DNA of 64,000 nucleotides from Mangrovimicrobium sp033283265 (GTDB lineage Bacteria > Pseudomonadota > Gammaproteobacteria > Pseudomonadales > Halieaceae), in contig JAWMQN010000004.1 in assembly GCA_033283265.1 (NCBI GenBank), forward strand, positions 62,001 through 126,000, written 5' to 3'. The notes under the pieces were generated by a model. The model was given only the letters and a program-made list of their open reading frames with translations. It was not told the DNA's origin and did no database searches. The position numbers and the translations under genes are program-made. Positions 17,235-26,091 of the stretch are shown one piece after another; the first letter of the stretch is position 1; each line of letters begins with the position of its first letter.

Positions 17235-17605
17235 TGTTCCTCCTCGATGTCCTCGTAAACCGCCGGCTGGAAGCGCGGCGAGCAGATGGCGAGAAAGACC
17301 AGCTGTTCCCTGCCGGTATTGGTGATGCGCTGGCGTGCGAAGGGCGGAATGAGCACCACGTCGCCGGGGAGCACCCGGGTCGGCGGCAGGTCGCCCACTT
17401 CCGCCAGGCCCTCGCCGGAGAGGATGACATAGCGCTCGGCGGTTTCGTCGAGGCGGTGCCAGCGGGTGGTGACGCCGGGCTCGACCCGGGCGCGGGCGAT
17501 GGAGACTGCCGCGTCTTCAGGGCTGTTGGAGAGCTCGGTGATGTAGCACAGTTCCTCGGTGTAGAACTCGGTGCCGAGGTCCTGTTTCAGAATCGCTGGT
17601 TTCAT
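17231..17605 (-). CDS. Small cupin-domain protein with incomplete metal site
   Basis: A 124-residue single-domain cupin. The first cupin motif reads TTRWHRLDETAERYVILSG, so one His and a Glu are kept but the second His of H-x-H is Leu. In the second motif (PGDVVLIPPFARQRITNTG) the usual His is absent. It may bind metal weakly or act as a binding protein. It begins 22 bases after modC and overlaps the membrane-protein gene, which suggests a shared transcript. Confidence 0.8.
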   Translation of the reverse strand: MKPAILKQDLGTEFYTEELCYITELSNSPEDAAVSIARARVEPGVTTRWHRLDETAERYVILSGEGLAEVGDLPPTRVLPGDVVLIPPFARQRITNTGREQLVFLAICSPRFQPAVYEDIEEEQ

Positions 17606-17627
17606 CGCACCCCCCGTGCCTTTTTGT

Positions 17628-18698
17628 TCAGATTACCGCAACCGACTTCACCTGTGCCCATACGGAATCGCCTTTTCGCAAATCGAGCGCATGCGCGGAG
17701 CGGCGGGTAATCCGGGAGATAATCGTCGCGCGCCCCAGCTTAAGGCTCACCAGCACCTGCCCGCTGGCCTCCTCGCCGACGATCGATTCGATGCTCGCCG
17801 GGAGGATGTTGAGGATGCTGGTGTCCTCGTGTTTCTGCCGCGCGATGCTGACGTCGCGGGCCAGTACCCGCACCCGCACCTGGCTGCCGATGCGGTAATT
17901 GTTGTCGCGCACCCACAGTTCGCCGCCATCGAAGTGGATGCGCGCCAGCCCCCACTTGCCGTCGCGGGCGAGCACCAGGCCCTCCAGCACCACGCCGGTA
18001 TCCTCGCCGAGCTGCAGTGGCGAGTCGAGCCGGGCGAGGGTCGATACCAGCGGTCCGGCGGCTATCACCTTGCCCCCGTCGAGCCCTACCAGGTAGTCCC
18101 CCAGCCGGGCAACCTCGTCGGAGGCGTGGCTGACATAGACGATCGGCAGCGCCAGTTCCCTTTTCAGGCTTTCCAGGTAGGGCAGGATTTCCTGCTTGCG
18201 CGGCAGGTCCAGCGCCGCCAGCGGTTCGTCCATCAGCAGCAGGCGGGGCTGGATCAGCAGGGCGCGGGCTATCGCCACCCGCTGCCGCTCGCCGCCGGAC
18301 AGCTGGTGGGGCATGTGCTGCAGCAGGTGGCCGATGCCGAGCAGTTCGACGGCGTGATCGAATTCAATCGGCTTGTCCCGTTTCGGCGCGCGCTTTGCCG
18401 CGTAATCGAGATTGCCCTTCGCGCTCAGGTGGCTGAACAGGCTGGCTTCCTGGAACACGTAGCCGATCGGCCGCTTGTGGGCGGGGACGAATTTCCGCTG
18501 CGCCTGCCAGGTGTCGCCATTGAAGCGCATCTCGCCGCCGCGCGGGCGTTCGAGGCCGGCCATGCAGCGCAGCACGGTGGTCTTGCCGGAGCCCGAGCTG
18601 CCGAACAGCACACTGACTCCCGTGGCCGGCAGGGTCAGGTCGATATCGAGGGAAAACGCCGGGTATTCGAGGGCGAAACGCGCCTTGATATCGCTCAT
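17628..18698 (-). CDS. modC: Molybdate ABC transporter ATP-binding protein ModC
   Basis: A 356-residue ATPase that powers molybdate import. Visible motifs are Walker A FGSSGSGKTT, the Q-loop region, signature LSGGERQRVAIARALL and Walker B LLLMDEPLAALD. The C-terminal part has the TOBE (molybdopterin-binding-like) domain typical of ModC. The start ATG 18698 overlaps the modB stop in an ATGA. It acts at the inner membrane with ModB, receiving substrate from ModA. Confidence 0.94.
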   Translation of the reverse strand: MSDIKARFALEYPAFSLDIDLTLPATGVSVLFGSSGSGKTTVLRCMAGLERPRGGEMRFNGDTWQAQRKFVPAHKRPIGYVFQEASLFSHLSAKGNLDYAAKRAPKRDKPIEFDHAVELLGIGHLLQHMPHQLSGGERQRVAIARALLIQPRLLLMDEPLAALDLPRKQEILPYLESLKRELALPIVYVSHASDEVARLGDYLVGLDGGKVIAAGPLVSTLARLDSPLQLGEDTGVVLEGLVLARDGKWGLARIHFDGGELWVRDNNYRIGSQVRVRVLARDVSIARQKHEDTSILNILPASIESIVGEEASGQVLVSLKLGRATIISRITRRSAHALDLRKGDSVWAQVKSVAVI

Positions 18699-19390
18699 CG
18701 TGGCTGCGGCCCCGCGCTGAATACGGCCCGGGGATGCAGGGTGTACATGCCGAGCAGGACGACGAAGGAAAACAGCAGCATCGCCAGCGACAGGGCGTGG
18801 GCGCCGGCGTAGTCGAGCGCTTCGACGTGGTCGTAGATCTGCACCGACACTACCCGTGTCTCGCCGGGGATATTGCCGCCGATCATCAGCACGACGCCGA
18901 ACTCGCCCACGGTGTGGGCGAAACCGAGCACCGTAGCGGTGAGCAGCCCCGGGCGGGCCTGCGGCAAGACTACCGAGAAGAAGCGGTCGAAGGCGCCGGC
19001 CCGCAGGGTGGCGGCGACTTCCAGCGGCCGCTGGCCGATCGCCGCCATGGCGTTCTGGATAGGTTGCACAACGAAGGGCAGGGAGTAGAGCACGGAGGCG
19101 ACCACCAGCCCGGCGAAGGTAAAGGGCAGGGTGCCGATGCCGAGAGTCCGGGTGAGCTGGCCGATCGGCCCCTCCGGGCCCATGCCGATCAGCAGGTAAA
19201 ACCCGAGCACAGTCGGCGGCAGCACCAGTGGCAGCGCGACCAGGGCGCTGACGAAATTGCGCAGGCGGCTGTGGGTGGTCGCCAGCCACCAGGCCAGCGG
19301 TGTGCCGATCAACAGCAGCAGGGCGGTGACGATGGTGGCGAGTTCAAGGGTCAGGCGGATGGCCGCCAGGTCATCGGCAGTGAAATGCAT
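18695..19390 (-). CDS. modB: Molybdate ABC transporter permease ModB
   Basis: A 231-residue inner-membrane permease with about five helices. The cytoplasmic coupling motif, with ALPLVLPPTVLGFYLL upstream and EVAATLRAGAFDRF for the ATPase contact, is characteristic of the ModB/CysT permease group. It starts at the base after the modA stop and overlaps modC by four bases. Confidence 0.94.
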   Translation of the reverse strand: MHFTADDLAAIRLTLELATIVTALLLLIGTPLAWWLATTHSRLRNFVSALVALPLVLPPTVLGFYLLIGMGPEGPIGQLTRTLGIGTLPFTFAGLVVASVLYSLPFVVQPIQNAMAAIGQRPLEVAATLRAGAFDRFFSVVLPQARPGLLTATVLGFAHTVGEFGVVLMIGGNIPGETRVVSVQIYDHVEALDYAGAHALSLAMLLFSFVVLLGMYTLHPRAVFSAGPQPR

Positions 19391-20155
19391 TCAGTTCAGT
19401 TCTGGGTCGGAGTCGTAACCGAAGTCGCGGATTATCACCGCGGCCTCGGGGCTGCGTAAAAAATCGAGCAGTTCGCGGGCGGCGAGATTGTCCTGCCCTC
19501 GCGCCAGTAATACCAGCTCCTGGCGAATGGGCGTATGCAACTCCCGCGGCACCAGCCAGGCGCCCTCGGGAAGGCTGCCCTTGTCGATCACCTGCGACAG
19601 GGCGATCAGGCCGAGTTCGGCGTTGCCGGTGGCGACGAATTGCCAGGCCTGGGCGATATTCTCACCGACCACCAGCTGCCCCTGCACCGCTTCCCACTTG
19701 CCGAGTGCCTGCAGGCTTTCCTCGGCGGCGCGACCGTAGGGTGCGAGACGCGGATTGGCGATGGCCAGGTGGGTGAAGCGGCCGGATTCGAGCAGTGCCC
19801 GGGCGCTGGTGCCGCGCCGGGCGCTGAACAGCGCCAGGCGCCCGACGGCGTAGGTGAAACGGCTGTCGGCCGCTGCGTGACCACTGCTCACCAGTGCCTC
19901 GGGTTTGGACGTATCGGCAGAGAGAAACAGCTCGAAGGGCGCGCCGTGTTGAATCTGTGCAAATAACTTTCCCGACGAGCCGGTGGATATCTTCACCGTG
20001 TGACCGGTGCGCGCGGAAAAAATTCCGCTGATGGCGTGGAAGGGCGCACTGAAATTGGCGGCGACGGCTACCGCCACTTCACCTGCCTGCGCCCGGATAG
20101 CCGCCAGCGAGAGTGCCAGCAGCAGCGCAGGCAGCGTGTAGCGGGGACGGCGCAT
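19391..20155 (-). CDS. modA: Molybdate-binding periplasmic protein ModA
   Basis: A 254-residue solute-binding protein. A signal peptide ends near AIRAQAGE, and the mature start VAVAVAANFSAPF is the ModA signature; the Ser/Thr-rich loop ISTGSSGKLFAQI would contact the oxyanion. I place the start at ATG 20155, two bases after the stop of the DUF1993 gene. The frame is open far upstream, but that sequence lies antisense to other genes and is unrelated to ModA. Confidence 0.94.
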   Translation of the reverse strand: MRRPRYTLPALLLALSLAAIRAQAGEVAVAVAANFSAPFHAISGIFSARTGHTVKISTGSSGKLFAQIQHGAPFELFLSADTSKPEALVSSGHAAADSRFTYAVGRLALFSARRGTSARALLESGRFTHLAIANPRLAPYGRAAEESLQALGKWEAVQGQLVVGENIAQAWQFVATGNAELGLIALSQVIDKGSLPEGAWLVPRELHTPIRQELVLLARGQDNLAARELLDFLRSPEAAVIIRDFGYDSDPELN

Positions 20156-20157
20156 GC

Positions 20158-20682
20158 TCAGCCCGGTTTGGCGCGCAGGCCGGCGAGGTAGTCGAGCTTG
20201 CCCAGCGGCAGGCCCCGGGCGCGCAGGATGCCGTAGGCGGTGGCGGCGTGAAAATTGAAATTCGGCTGGGAAAAGCTGAAGAGGAAATCGACGGGATCGA
20301 AGTTCATCTGGAGTTTGCCGGCTTCGAAGCGCATGGGCTTGCCGATGAAGCCTTCGACTTCCTCTTCGGTCACCGCCCGCAGCCCCTGCAGGGCGTCGTC
20401 GAGCTCCTGCTTGAGTTCGGCGAAAGTGGTCGACAGGGTCATGTTCGGTGGCGTGAACAGCCCGGCGCGCAGGCCTTCGATCGCGCCGAAGGAGTGCTTG
20501 GCCACGGAGCGGATCTGGAAGGCGAAGGTCCACATATCCTCGATCAGCCGCGCCTCGATCAGGCTTTCCGGCGCCAGGTCGTTGGCGCTGCAGTGGGCAT
20601 CGGCCTTGTCCAGCAGGCCGCGGACGGCGCCGCAGACCTGGATGTAGGTGGGAATCGTGGCCTGGTAGAGTGACACGGGCAT
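20158..20682 (-). CDS. DUF1993 family protein, first gene of the mod run
   Basis: A 174-residue soluble protein of the DUF1993 family, thought to have a DinB-like helical fold. The typical start MPVSLYQATIPTYIQ and the C-terminal FNFHAATAYGILRARG are present. AGGAGG lies six bases before ATG 20682, which fixes the start. It ends two bases before modA, so it is very probably the leader gene of a DUF1993-modABC transcript. The biochemical function is unknown. Confidence 0.85.
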   Translation of the reverse strand: MPVSLYQATIPTYIQVCGAVRGLLDKADAHCSANDLAPESLIEARLIEDMWTFAFQIRSVAKHSFGAIEGLRAGLFTPPNMTLSTTFAELKQELDDALQGLRAVTEEEVEGFIGKPMRFEAGKLQMNFDPVDFLFSFSQPNFNFHAATAYGILRARGLPLGKLDYLAGLRAKPG

Positions 20683-20785
20683 GGCGGACCTCCTTATTCG
20701 GATTATTACTCGGGGCGGTGAACTTGCGATGAAGTGACCAACGCGGCCACAATGATCGCCCCCAAAATTTCTCAGGACAAGCCCC

Positions 20786-21823
20786 ATGCGCTATCGCAAG
20801 CTCGGCCGTTCCGGCCTCGTCGTTTCCGAACTCTGCCTCGGCACCAACACCTTTGGCGGCGGCGACCTGGAATTCTGGAAGGAACTCGGCGGGCTCGACC
20901 AGCAGGCCGCCAACGCCGTGCTGGGCGCCGCGGTCGAGGGCGGGATCAATTTCATCGACACCGCCGACGGTTACTCGGAGGGCCAGTCGGAAGTGGCGAT
21001 TGGCCGCGCCATCCGCGAGCTGGGGCTGGACCGCTCGAGCCTGGTAATCGGCACCAAGGCCGGCCTGCGCATGGGCCCCGGCCCGAATAACCAGGGCACC
21101 TCCCGGGCCCACCTGGTCCGCGCCTGCGAGGCCAGCCTGCGCCGCCTGGATACGGATTACATCGACCTGTACATGCTGCACCTGTTCGATCCCCTGGTAC
21201 CGCAGGAGGAGAGCCTGCGCGCGCTCGACGACCTGGTGCGCGACGGCAAGGTGCGCTACGTCGGCTGTTCCAACTTCGCCGCCTGGGAAGTGATGAAGGC
21301 GCTGGGGATTTCCCAGCGCGAGCAACTGGAGCGGTTCGAGGTCGTGCAGAGCCACTGGTCGATTGCCAGTCGCGGCGTGGAGCGGGAACTGGTGCCCTTC
21401 GCCCTGAGTGAAGGCGTGGGCATCACCGCCTGGGCACCGCTGCTCGGCGGGGTGCTGACCGGCAAGTACCGCCGCGACGGCAGTTCCGACACCCCCGGCC
21501 GGCGCGGCGGCAAGGTTGCGCCGATGCTCGGCCACGACCGGGTACACGACATCGTCGACGCGATGCGGGAGATCGCCCTCAGGCACGAGGTATCCGCGGC
21601 GGAGATCGCCCTGGCCTTCCTGCTGCACAACCGCGGGGCGACCAGCCTGCTGGTCGGGGCCACCCGGCCGGAGCAGGTGCAGGCCAACCTGCGCGCGGTA
21701 GAGGTCAGCCTGAGCGACGAGGAATATGCCCAACTCGACCAGCTCAGCGCGCTCACGCCCGATTACGGCACCGCGGCGGTGGCGCCGGCGCGCACCCAGC
21801 GGCTGGATATCGTGCGTTTTTGA
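20786..21823 (+). CDS. Aldo/keto reductase
   Basis: A 345-residue NADP-dependent oxidoreductase with a TIM-barrel fold. The active site is indicated by FIDTADGYSEGQSE (Asp and Tyr), GTKAG (Lys) and YMLHLFDP (His). The C-terminal cofactor region SLLVGATRPEQVQANLRA is typical of the YajO/YghZ-type subgroup. It diverges from the DUF1993-mod genes with about 100 bases between them. The physiological carbonyl substrate is unknown. Confidence 0.92.
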   Translation: MRYRKLGRSGLVVSELCLGTNTFGGGDLEFWKELGGLDQQAANAVLGAAVEGGINFIDTADGYSEGQSEVAIGRAIRELGLDRSSLVIGTKAGLRMGPGPNNQGTSRAHLVRACEASLRRLDTDYIDLYMLHLFDPLVPQEESLRALDDLVRDGKVRYVGCSNFAAWEVMKALGISQREQLERFEVVQSHWSIASRGVERELVPFALSEGVGITAWAPLLGGVLTGKYRRDGSSDTPGRRGGKVAPMLGHDRVHDIVDAMREIALRHEVSAAEIALAFLLHNRGATSLLVGATRPEQVQANLRAVEVSLSDEEYAQLDQLSALTPDYGTAAVAPARTQRLDIVRF

Positions 21824-21901
21824 CAGGCCCCGGGGCGGCTCCTATGTTTAGCGGAGCGCGTGCCCGGGCACGCGGCCGACTTTTCCCGAGGCCCGCCCAC
21901 C

Positions 21902-23263
21902 ATGAATCTACCGCGATTTGCGTTGCCACTCCTCCTGCTGGTCTCGCCCACGGTACTGGCGCAGACCGACGCGGAGCGCATCCAGCTGCTGGAAGCGCAA
22001 CTCGCGGAACAGCAAAAAGCCCTCGATGCCATGCGCGAGGAGATCCAGCGCCTGAAGGCGGCGCGGCCCGCGCAACTGCCCGCGGCTGAAGCGGAAACCC
22101 GGGTCGCCGCTACCGCTGCGCCGGCGCAAGCCGAACCCGAGGCCGGCGCTGCACGCCCGTGGTTGCAGGGTGGCACGGCTGAGCTTTACGGCCACGTGCA
22201 GCTCGATGCGATCTACGACTTCGGCCGCGTCGACCCGACCTGGGAGGAGACCTTCCGGCCGACCACCATTCCCACGGTGGACGGTACCTACGGCGATGAC
22301 GGCAACACCACGCTCAGCGTCAACCAGACCCAGTTCGGCTTCAAGGCGAGTACGCCCACACCGCTCGGTGCGGTGGACAGCTGGTTCGAATTCGACTTTT
22401 TCGGCACCGGCTCCAACGCCGGCGATACCAAGTTCAACCTGCGCCACGCCTGGATCAGCCTCGGCGGCCTCGGTTTCGGCCAGACCAACAGCACCTTCAT
22501 GGATGTCTCCATCTTTCCCAACGTGATCGACTGGTGGGGGCCCGCGGGCATGGTCTTCAACCGCAATCCGCAGCTGCGCTACACCTGGGCGATGGAGAAC
22601 TCGGCATTCGCAGTGGCGCTGGAAAAACCCAACGGCAGTTTCAACAGTGGCATCTACGGCGAGCTGTCGCCGCAGTTCGACGACTTCATCGACGCGCGTA
22701 CGGAGTACCCGGACCTCACCGCCCACTGGCGCGACGAGTACGACTGGGGCCACTACCAGGTGGCGGCCGTGCTGCGGCGCCTCGAGGTGGAGGCGAAAGG
22801 GCTGCCGGATGCGCCCTCGCCGGAGGGCGAGACCGGCTGGGGCGTCAACCTGACCGGCGTGCTTAACACTTTCGGTCGCGACCAGCTGAAGCTGGGTGTG
22901 GTCTACGGCGAGGGCATATCCAGTTTCCTCAACGACGGCGGGGTAAACCTGGCGCCGGAAAACGGCCAGGTGGCGGCGATCCCGGTGCTCGGTGTCACCG
23001 CCTATTACGATCGCTACTGGTCGGACCACTGGGCCTCGTCGATCGGCTTCTCCCTCAACGACGTCGACCCGCGCAACGAGCAATCCGCCGACGAGTTCGA
23101 CACCGGCATCTACGCCAGCGCCAACCTGCTCTACACCCCCTACCCGGCGCTCCTCATCGGTTCGGAACTGCTCTACGGACAACACGAAGACGTGGGAGGT
23201 CGTAAAGGCGATGACTACCGGATTCAGGTCAGCTTCAAGCACAAGCTCGGCGTCAGCTTCTAG
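21902..23263 (+). CDS. DcaP-like outer-membrane porin
   Basis: A 453-residue outer-membrane protein. A signal peptide ends at VLAQTD, followed by a coiled-coil-like stretch (residues about 20-50, rich in Gln/Glu/Leu), an Ala-rich linker, and a beta-barrel beginning GHVQLDAIYDFG. The protein ends in a Phe (KLGVSF), the usual barrel-assembly signal. This order matches DcaP-type trimeric porins, which take up dicarboxylates and other small anions. ATG 21902 is preceded by GAGG. It overlaps the amidase gene by 53 bases. Confidence 0.87.
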   Translation: MNLPRFALPLLLLVSPTVLAQTDAERIQLLEAQLAEQQKALDAMREEIQRLKAARPAQLPAAEAETRVAATAAPAQAEPEAGAARPWLQGGTAELYGHVQLDAIYDFGRVDPTWEETFRPTTIPTVDGTYGDDGNTTLSVNQTQFGFKASTPTPLGAVDSWFEFDFFGTGSNAGDTKFNLRHAWISLGGLGFGQTNSTFMDVSIFPNVIDWWGPAGMVFNRNPQLRYTWAMENSAFAVALEKPNGSFNSGIYGELSPQFDDFIDARTEYPDLTAHWRDEYDWGHYQVAAVLRRLEVEAKGLPDAPSPEGETGWGVNLTGVLNTFGRDQLKLGVVYGEGISSFLNDGGVNLAPENGQVAAIPVLGVTAYYDRYWSDHWASSIGFSLNDVDPRNEQSADEFDTGIYASANLLYTPYPALLIGSELLYGQHEDVGGRKGDDYRIQVSFKHKLGVSF

Positions 23264-25022
23264 CGCCCCGCGGCGCTCGCCAGCTGCGCCGTGGCTGGCG
23301 CTGGGGCTGGCCCTCGCCGTCACGGCTTGCAGCAAGTCGACGCCACCGGAGGAAGAGGCTGCCACCGCAGCCGCGCCACCAGTGGAAGCCGTTGTCGAGG
23401 CCCCGCCGCCTTTTTCTGTCGTCGAAGCCAGCTTTGCCGATATGCAGGCGGCGATGGCCGCAGGCCGGGTCAGCTCGCGCCAGCTGGTGGAGCAATACCT
23501 CGCCCGCATCGAGCTGTACGAAGCACAACTGGGCGCGACCCTGGCGCTCAGTGACACAGCGCTGGCCCGCGCCGACCAGCTCGACCGGGAGCGCGCCGCC
23601 GGCAAGCTGCGCGGCCCGCTGCACGGCATCCCCATCGCCCTCAAGGACAACATCCACACCACCGACATGCCGACAACCGGCGGCGCGCTGGCCTTCAGGG
23701 GCTATGTGCCGCCCTACGCGGCGACGCTGGTCACCCGGCTGGAAGCGGCGGGGGCCATCATCCTCGCCAAGACCACCCTCACCGAACTGGCCAACTGGGT
23801 CGCCACCGGCATGCCCAACAGCTACAACGCCCTGCGCGGCTATGGTTACAACCCCTACGACCCGCGCCCGGACCCGCGCGAGGGTTTCAATGACGGCCGC
23901 GCGGTGATGGACACCGGCGGCTCCAGTTCCGGCATCGGCACCGCCGCCAACCTGTGGGCCGCCAACGTCGGCACCGAGACCAGCGGCTCGATCGAAATAC
24001 CCGCCAACAACACCGCGCTGGCGGCGATCAAGCCGACCGTGGGCCGGGTCAGCCGCCACGGCATCATCCCGATCACCGCCGACCAGGACACGGCGGGCTC
24101 GATGGCCAAGTACGTTGCCGATGCCGCCGCCCTGCTCGCGGCCATGGAAAGCGTCGATGACAATGACCCGGCCACCGGTATCTGCCCGCCGCTGGCGGAC
24201 CACGAGGAACTCGATACGCTGCAAACTGGCGCGCTCAGGGGCGCGCGCATCGGCATTCCCCGCGCCTACTACTACGAGACGGTGACGCCGCCGGGACAGG
24301 ATTCAACGGTGGGCGGGCTCAGCCCTGCGGAGGCGGAGGCGATGGCCCGGGCGATCGCGGTGCTCGAGGCGCAGGGCGCAGAGATCGTCGATCCCGCGAA
24401 CCTGCCGAGCGTGATCGCCCGGGCACCGGAAGACAACCAGCTGCTGTTCCAGAACTGCTATGACCTGCCCCAGGGCAAGGGCGGCGACGACCACTGTTCG
24501 GTGATCCTCAAGTACGGCATGAAGCGCGACTTCAACGCCTGGCTGCAGACCCTCGGCGACAGCGCGCCGGTGGCCTCCCTGAGCGCGCTGCGCGAGTTCA
24601 ATCTCGCCCACCGGGAGCAGGGCGCGATCAGGTACGGGCAGGCCGAACTGGATATCTCCGACGAGATGGACGTGGACGGCGACCGCGCCCGCTGGCGCGC
24701 CGACCGCGCCAAGGATGTCCGCCTCGCCCGCAGCGAGGGCATCGACGCCGCCCTGCTGGAGCACCGCCTCGACGCCCTGCTGTTTCCCTCCTGGAAGGCG
24801 GAAAACATCCTCAACAAGGCCGGCTACCCGGTGGTGATCGTGCCCTTCACCCAGTTGCCCCACACGCTGGAGCCGGCGCTGCCGGAAGGCTTCGACCCGC
24901 TGCCGATGCCCTTTGGGGTGAGCTTCGTCGGCAGCGCCTGCGCGGAAGCGCGGCTGATCCAGCTGGCCTATGACTTCGAGCAGGCCAGCCGCGGGCGCCG
25001 CCCGCCGGCGCAGTTTCCCTGA
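23211..25022 (+). CDS. Amidase-signature-family lipoprotein
   Basis: A 603-residue amidase. The Ser-Ser-Lys catalytic triad is visible: Lys in IALKDNIHT, the Ser of GGSSSGIGTA and the Ser of ETSGSIEIPA. It starts with an unusually long basic/Ser-rich leader before a hydrophobic stretch and lipobox AVTACSK, so it is probably envelope-anchored. ATG 23211 is the only plausible start, with GGAGG 12 bases upstream; it lies inside the porin gene. It is followed five bases later by the glutaminase-like gene. Confidence 0.87.
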   Translation: MTTGFRSASSTSSASASSAPRRSPAAPWLALGLALAVTACSKSTPPEEEAATAAAPPVEAVVEAPPPFSVVEASFADMQAAMAAGRVSSRQLVEQYLARIELYEAQLGATLALSDTALARADQLDRERAAGKLRGPLHGIPIALKDNIHTTDMPTTGGALAFRGYVPPYAATLVTRLEAAGAIILAKTTLTELANWVATGMPNSYNALRGYGYNPYDPRPDPREGFNDGRAVMDTGGSSSGIGTAANLWAANVGTETSGSIEIPANNTALAAIKPTVGRVSRHGIIPITADQDTAGSMAKYVADAAALLAAMESVDDNDPATGICPPLADHEELDTLQTGALRGARIGIPRAYYYETVTPPGQDSTVGGLSPAEAEAMARAIAVLEAQGAEIVDPANLPSVIARAPEDNQLLFQNCYDLPQGKGGDDHCSVILKYGMKRDFNAWLQTLGDSAPVASLSALREFNLAHREQGAIRYGQAELDISDEMDVDGDRARWRADRAKDVRLARSEGIDAALLEHRLDALLFPSWKAENILNKAGYPVVIVPFTQLPHTLEPALPEGFDPLPMPFGVSFVGSACAEARLIQLAYDFEQASRGRRPPAQFP

Positions 25023-25027
25023 GCCGG

Positions 25028-26044
25028 GTGGGCGCGTTCCTGCGTGCACCGCGCTGGCAGCTCGGTTGCTGGGCAATCAGTGTGTGCTTGCTCGCACCAC
25101 TGCCGGCGCTGGCGGAGGCGGGGCTGCAAACACTGGTGGACGCCGCCTACCGCGAATTCCGCGCGCGGGAGGATGGCGCCGTCGCCGCCTATATTCCCGC
25201 GCTGGCCAGCGCCAACCCCGATCACTTCGCCGTGGTGATCGCCACCGTCGACGGCGAACTCTACAGTGCCGGCGATGCCGAGCAGCGCTTCGCCATCATG
25301 TCCGCCGCCAAGCCCTTCACCCTGGCCCTGTTACTGCAGCAGCAGGGGGCGGACTTCGTGCGCGAGCGGATCGGCGTCGAGGCCACCGGCCTGCCCTTCA
25401 ACGCGCTGTCGAATATCGAGAACCCGCCGCTGGCGCCCCTGAACCCGATGGTCAATGCCGGGGCGATAACAGCGGTCAGCCTGTTGCAGGCGGAGAGCGC
25501 GGAACAACGCTGGGCGACACTGCTGAACTGGTACAGCGCTTTTGCCGGTGAGGCACTGGCGCTGATGCCGGCTGTCTATGACTCGGTCAGCGAGGGCGGC
25601 TACCGCAACCGTGCGCTGGCCGACCTGCTGCAACTGCACGGTCGGCTGGGCGCGGAGTCCGCGGAGGTGCTCGATGTCTACAACCGCCAGAGCAGCGTCG
25701 CTGTCAGCGCCCGCCAGCTGGCGATGATGGGCGCGACGCTGGCCAATGGCGGGGTCAATCCGCGCCATGCCGAGCGGGTGCTGGCGGCGGAGTACGTGGA
25801 CGAGGTACTGGCGCTGATGCTGGTCGCCGGCTTCTACGACGAGAGCGGCTGGTGGGCCTACACCACCGGGCTGCCGGCCAAGAGCGGCGTCGGTGGTGGC
25901 GTGGTGGCGGTGGTGCCTGGACGTATGGCAATTGTTGGCTATTCGCCGCGGCTGTCACCCGCGGGGAATAGCGTGCGTGGTATGCTCGCGGTTCAGTTTA
26001 TTGCCCAGAAACTGGATCTCAGCCTGTTCCGGCAGCCCCGGTAA
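25028..26044 (+). CDS. Exported glutaminase-family serine-lysine hydrolase
   Basis: A 338-residue protein resembling glutaminase A of the beta-lactamase-like fold. It keeps the start pattern YIPALASANPDHFAVV, the S-x-x-K motif in MSAAKPF, and late motifs PAKSGVGGG and GYSPRLSPAGNS. Unlike most bacterial GlsA proteins, it has a signal peptide (cleavage near LPALAEA), so it should work in the periplasm. The start is a GTG five bases after the amidase stop with no strong ribosome-binding site, implying translational coupling. Release of ammonia from glutamine or another amide is inferred. Confidence 0.83.
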   Translation: MGAFLRAPRWQLGCWAISVCLLAPLPALAEAGLQTLVDAAYREFRAREDGAVAAYIPALASANPDHFAVVIATVDGELYSAGDAEQRFAIMSAAKPFTLALLLQQQGADFVRERIGVEATGLPFNALSNIENPPLAPLNPMVNAGAITAVSLLQAESAEQRWATLLNWYSAFAGEALALMPAVYDSVSEGGYRNRALADLLQLHGRLGAESAEVLDVYNRQSSVAVSARQLAMMGATLANGGVNPRHAERVLAAEYVDEVLALMLVAGFYDESGWWAYTTGLPAKSGVGGGVVAVVPGRMAIVGYSPRLSPAGNSVRGMLAVQFIAQKLDLSLFRQPR

Positions 26045-26091
26045 ACCCGACACAGGCGAGGCCGGCGCTACCCCTCAGGCGGAGGTTCACA

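Noticed and set aside
20683..20785. ModE-binding site before the mod run
   Set aside because: No TATATA-type inverted repeat of the ModE kind was seen.
20156..21733. Upstream in-frame extension of modA
   Set aside because: The added part lies antisense to other genes; the signal peptide starts directly at ATG 20155.
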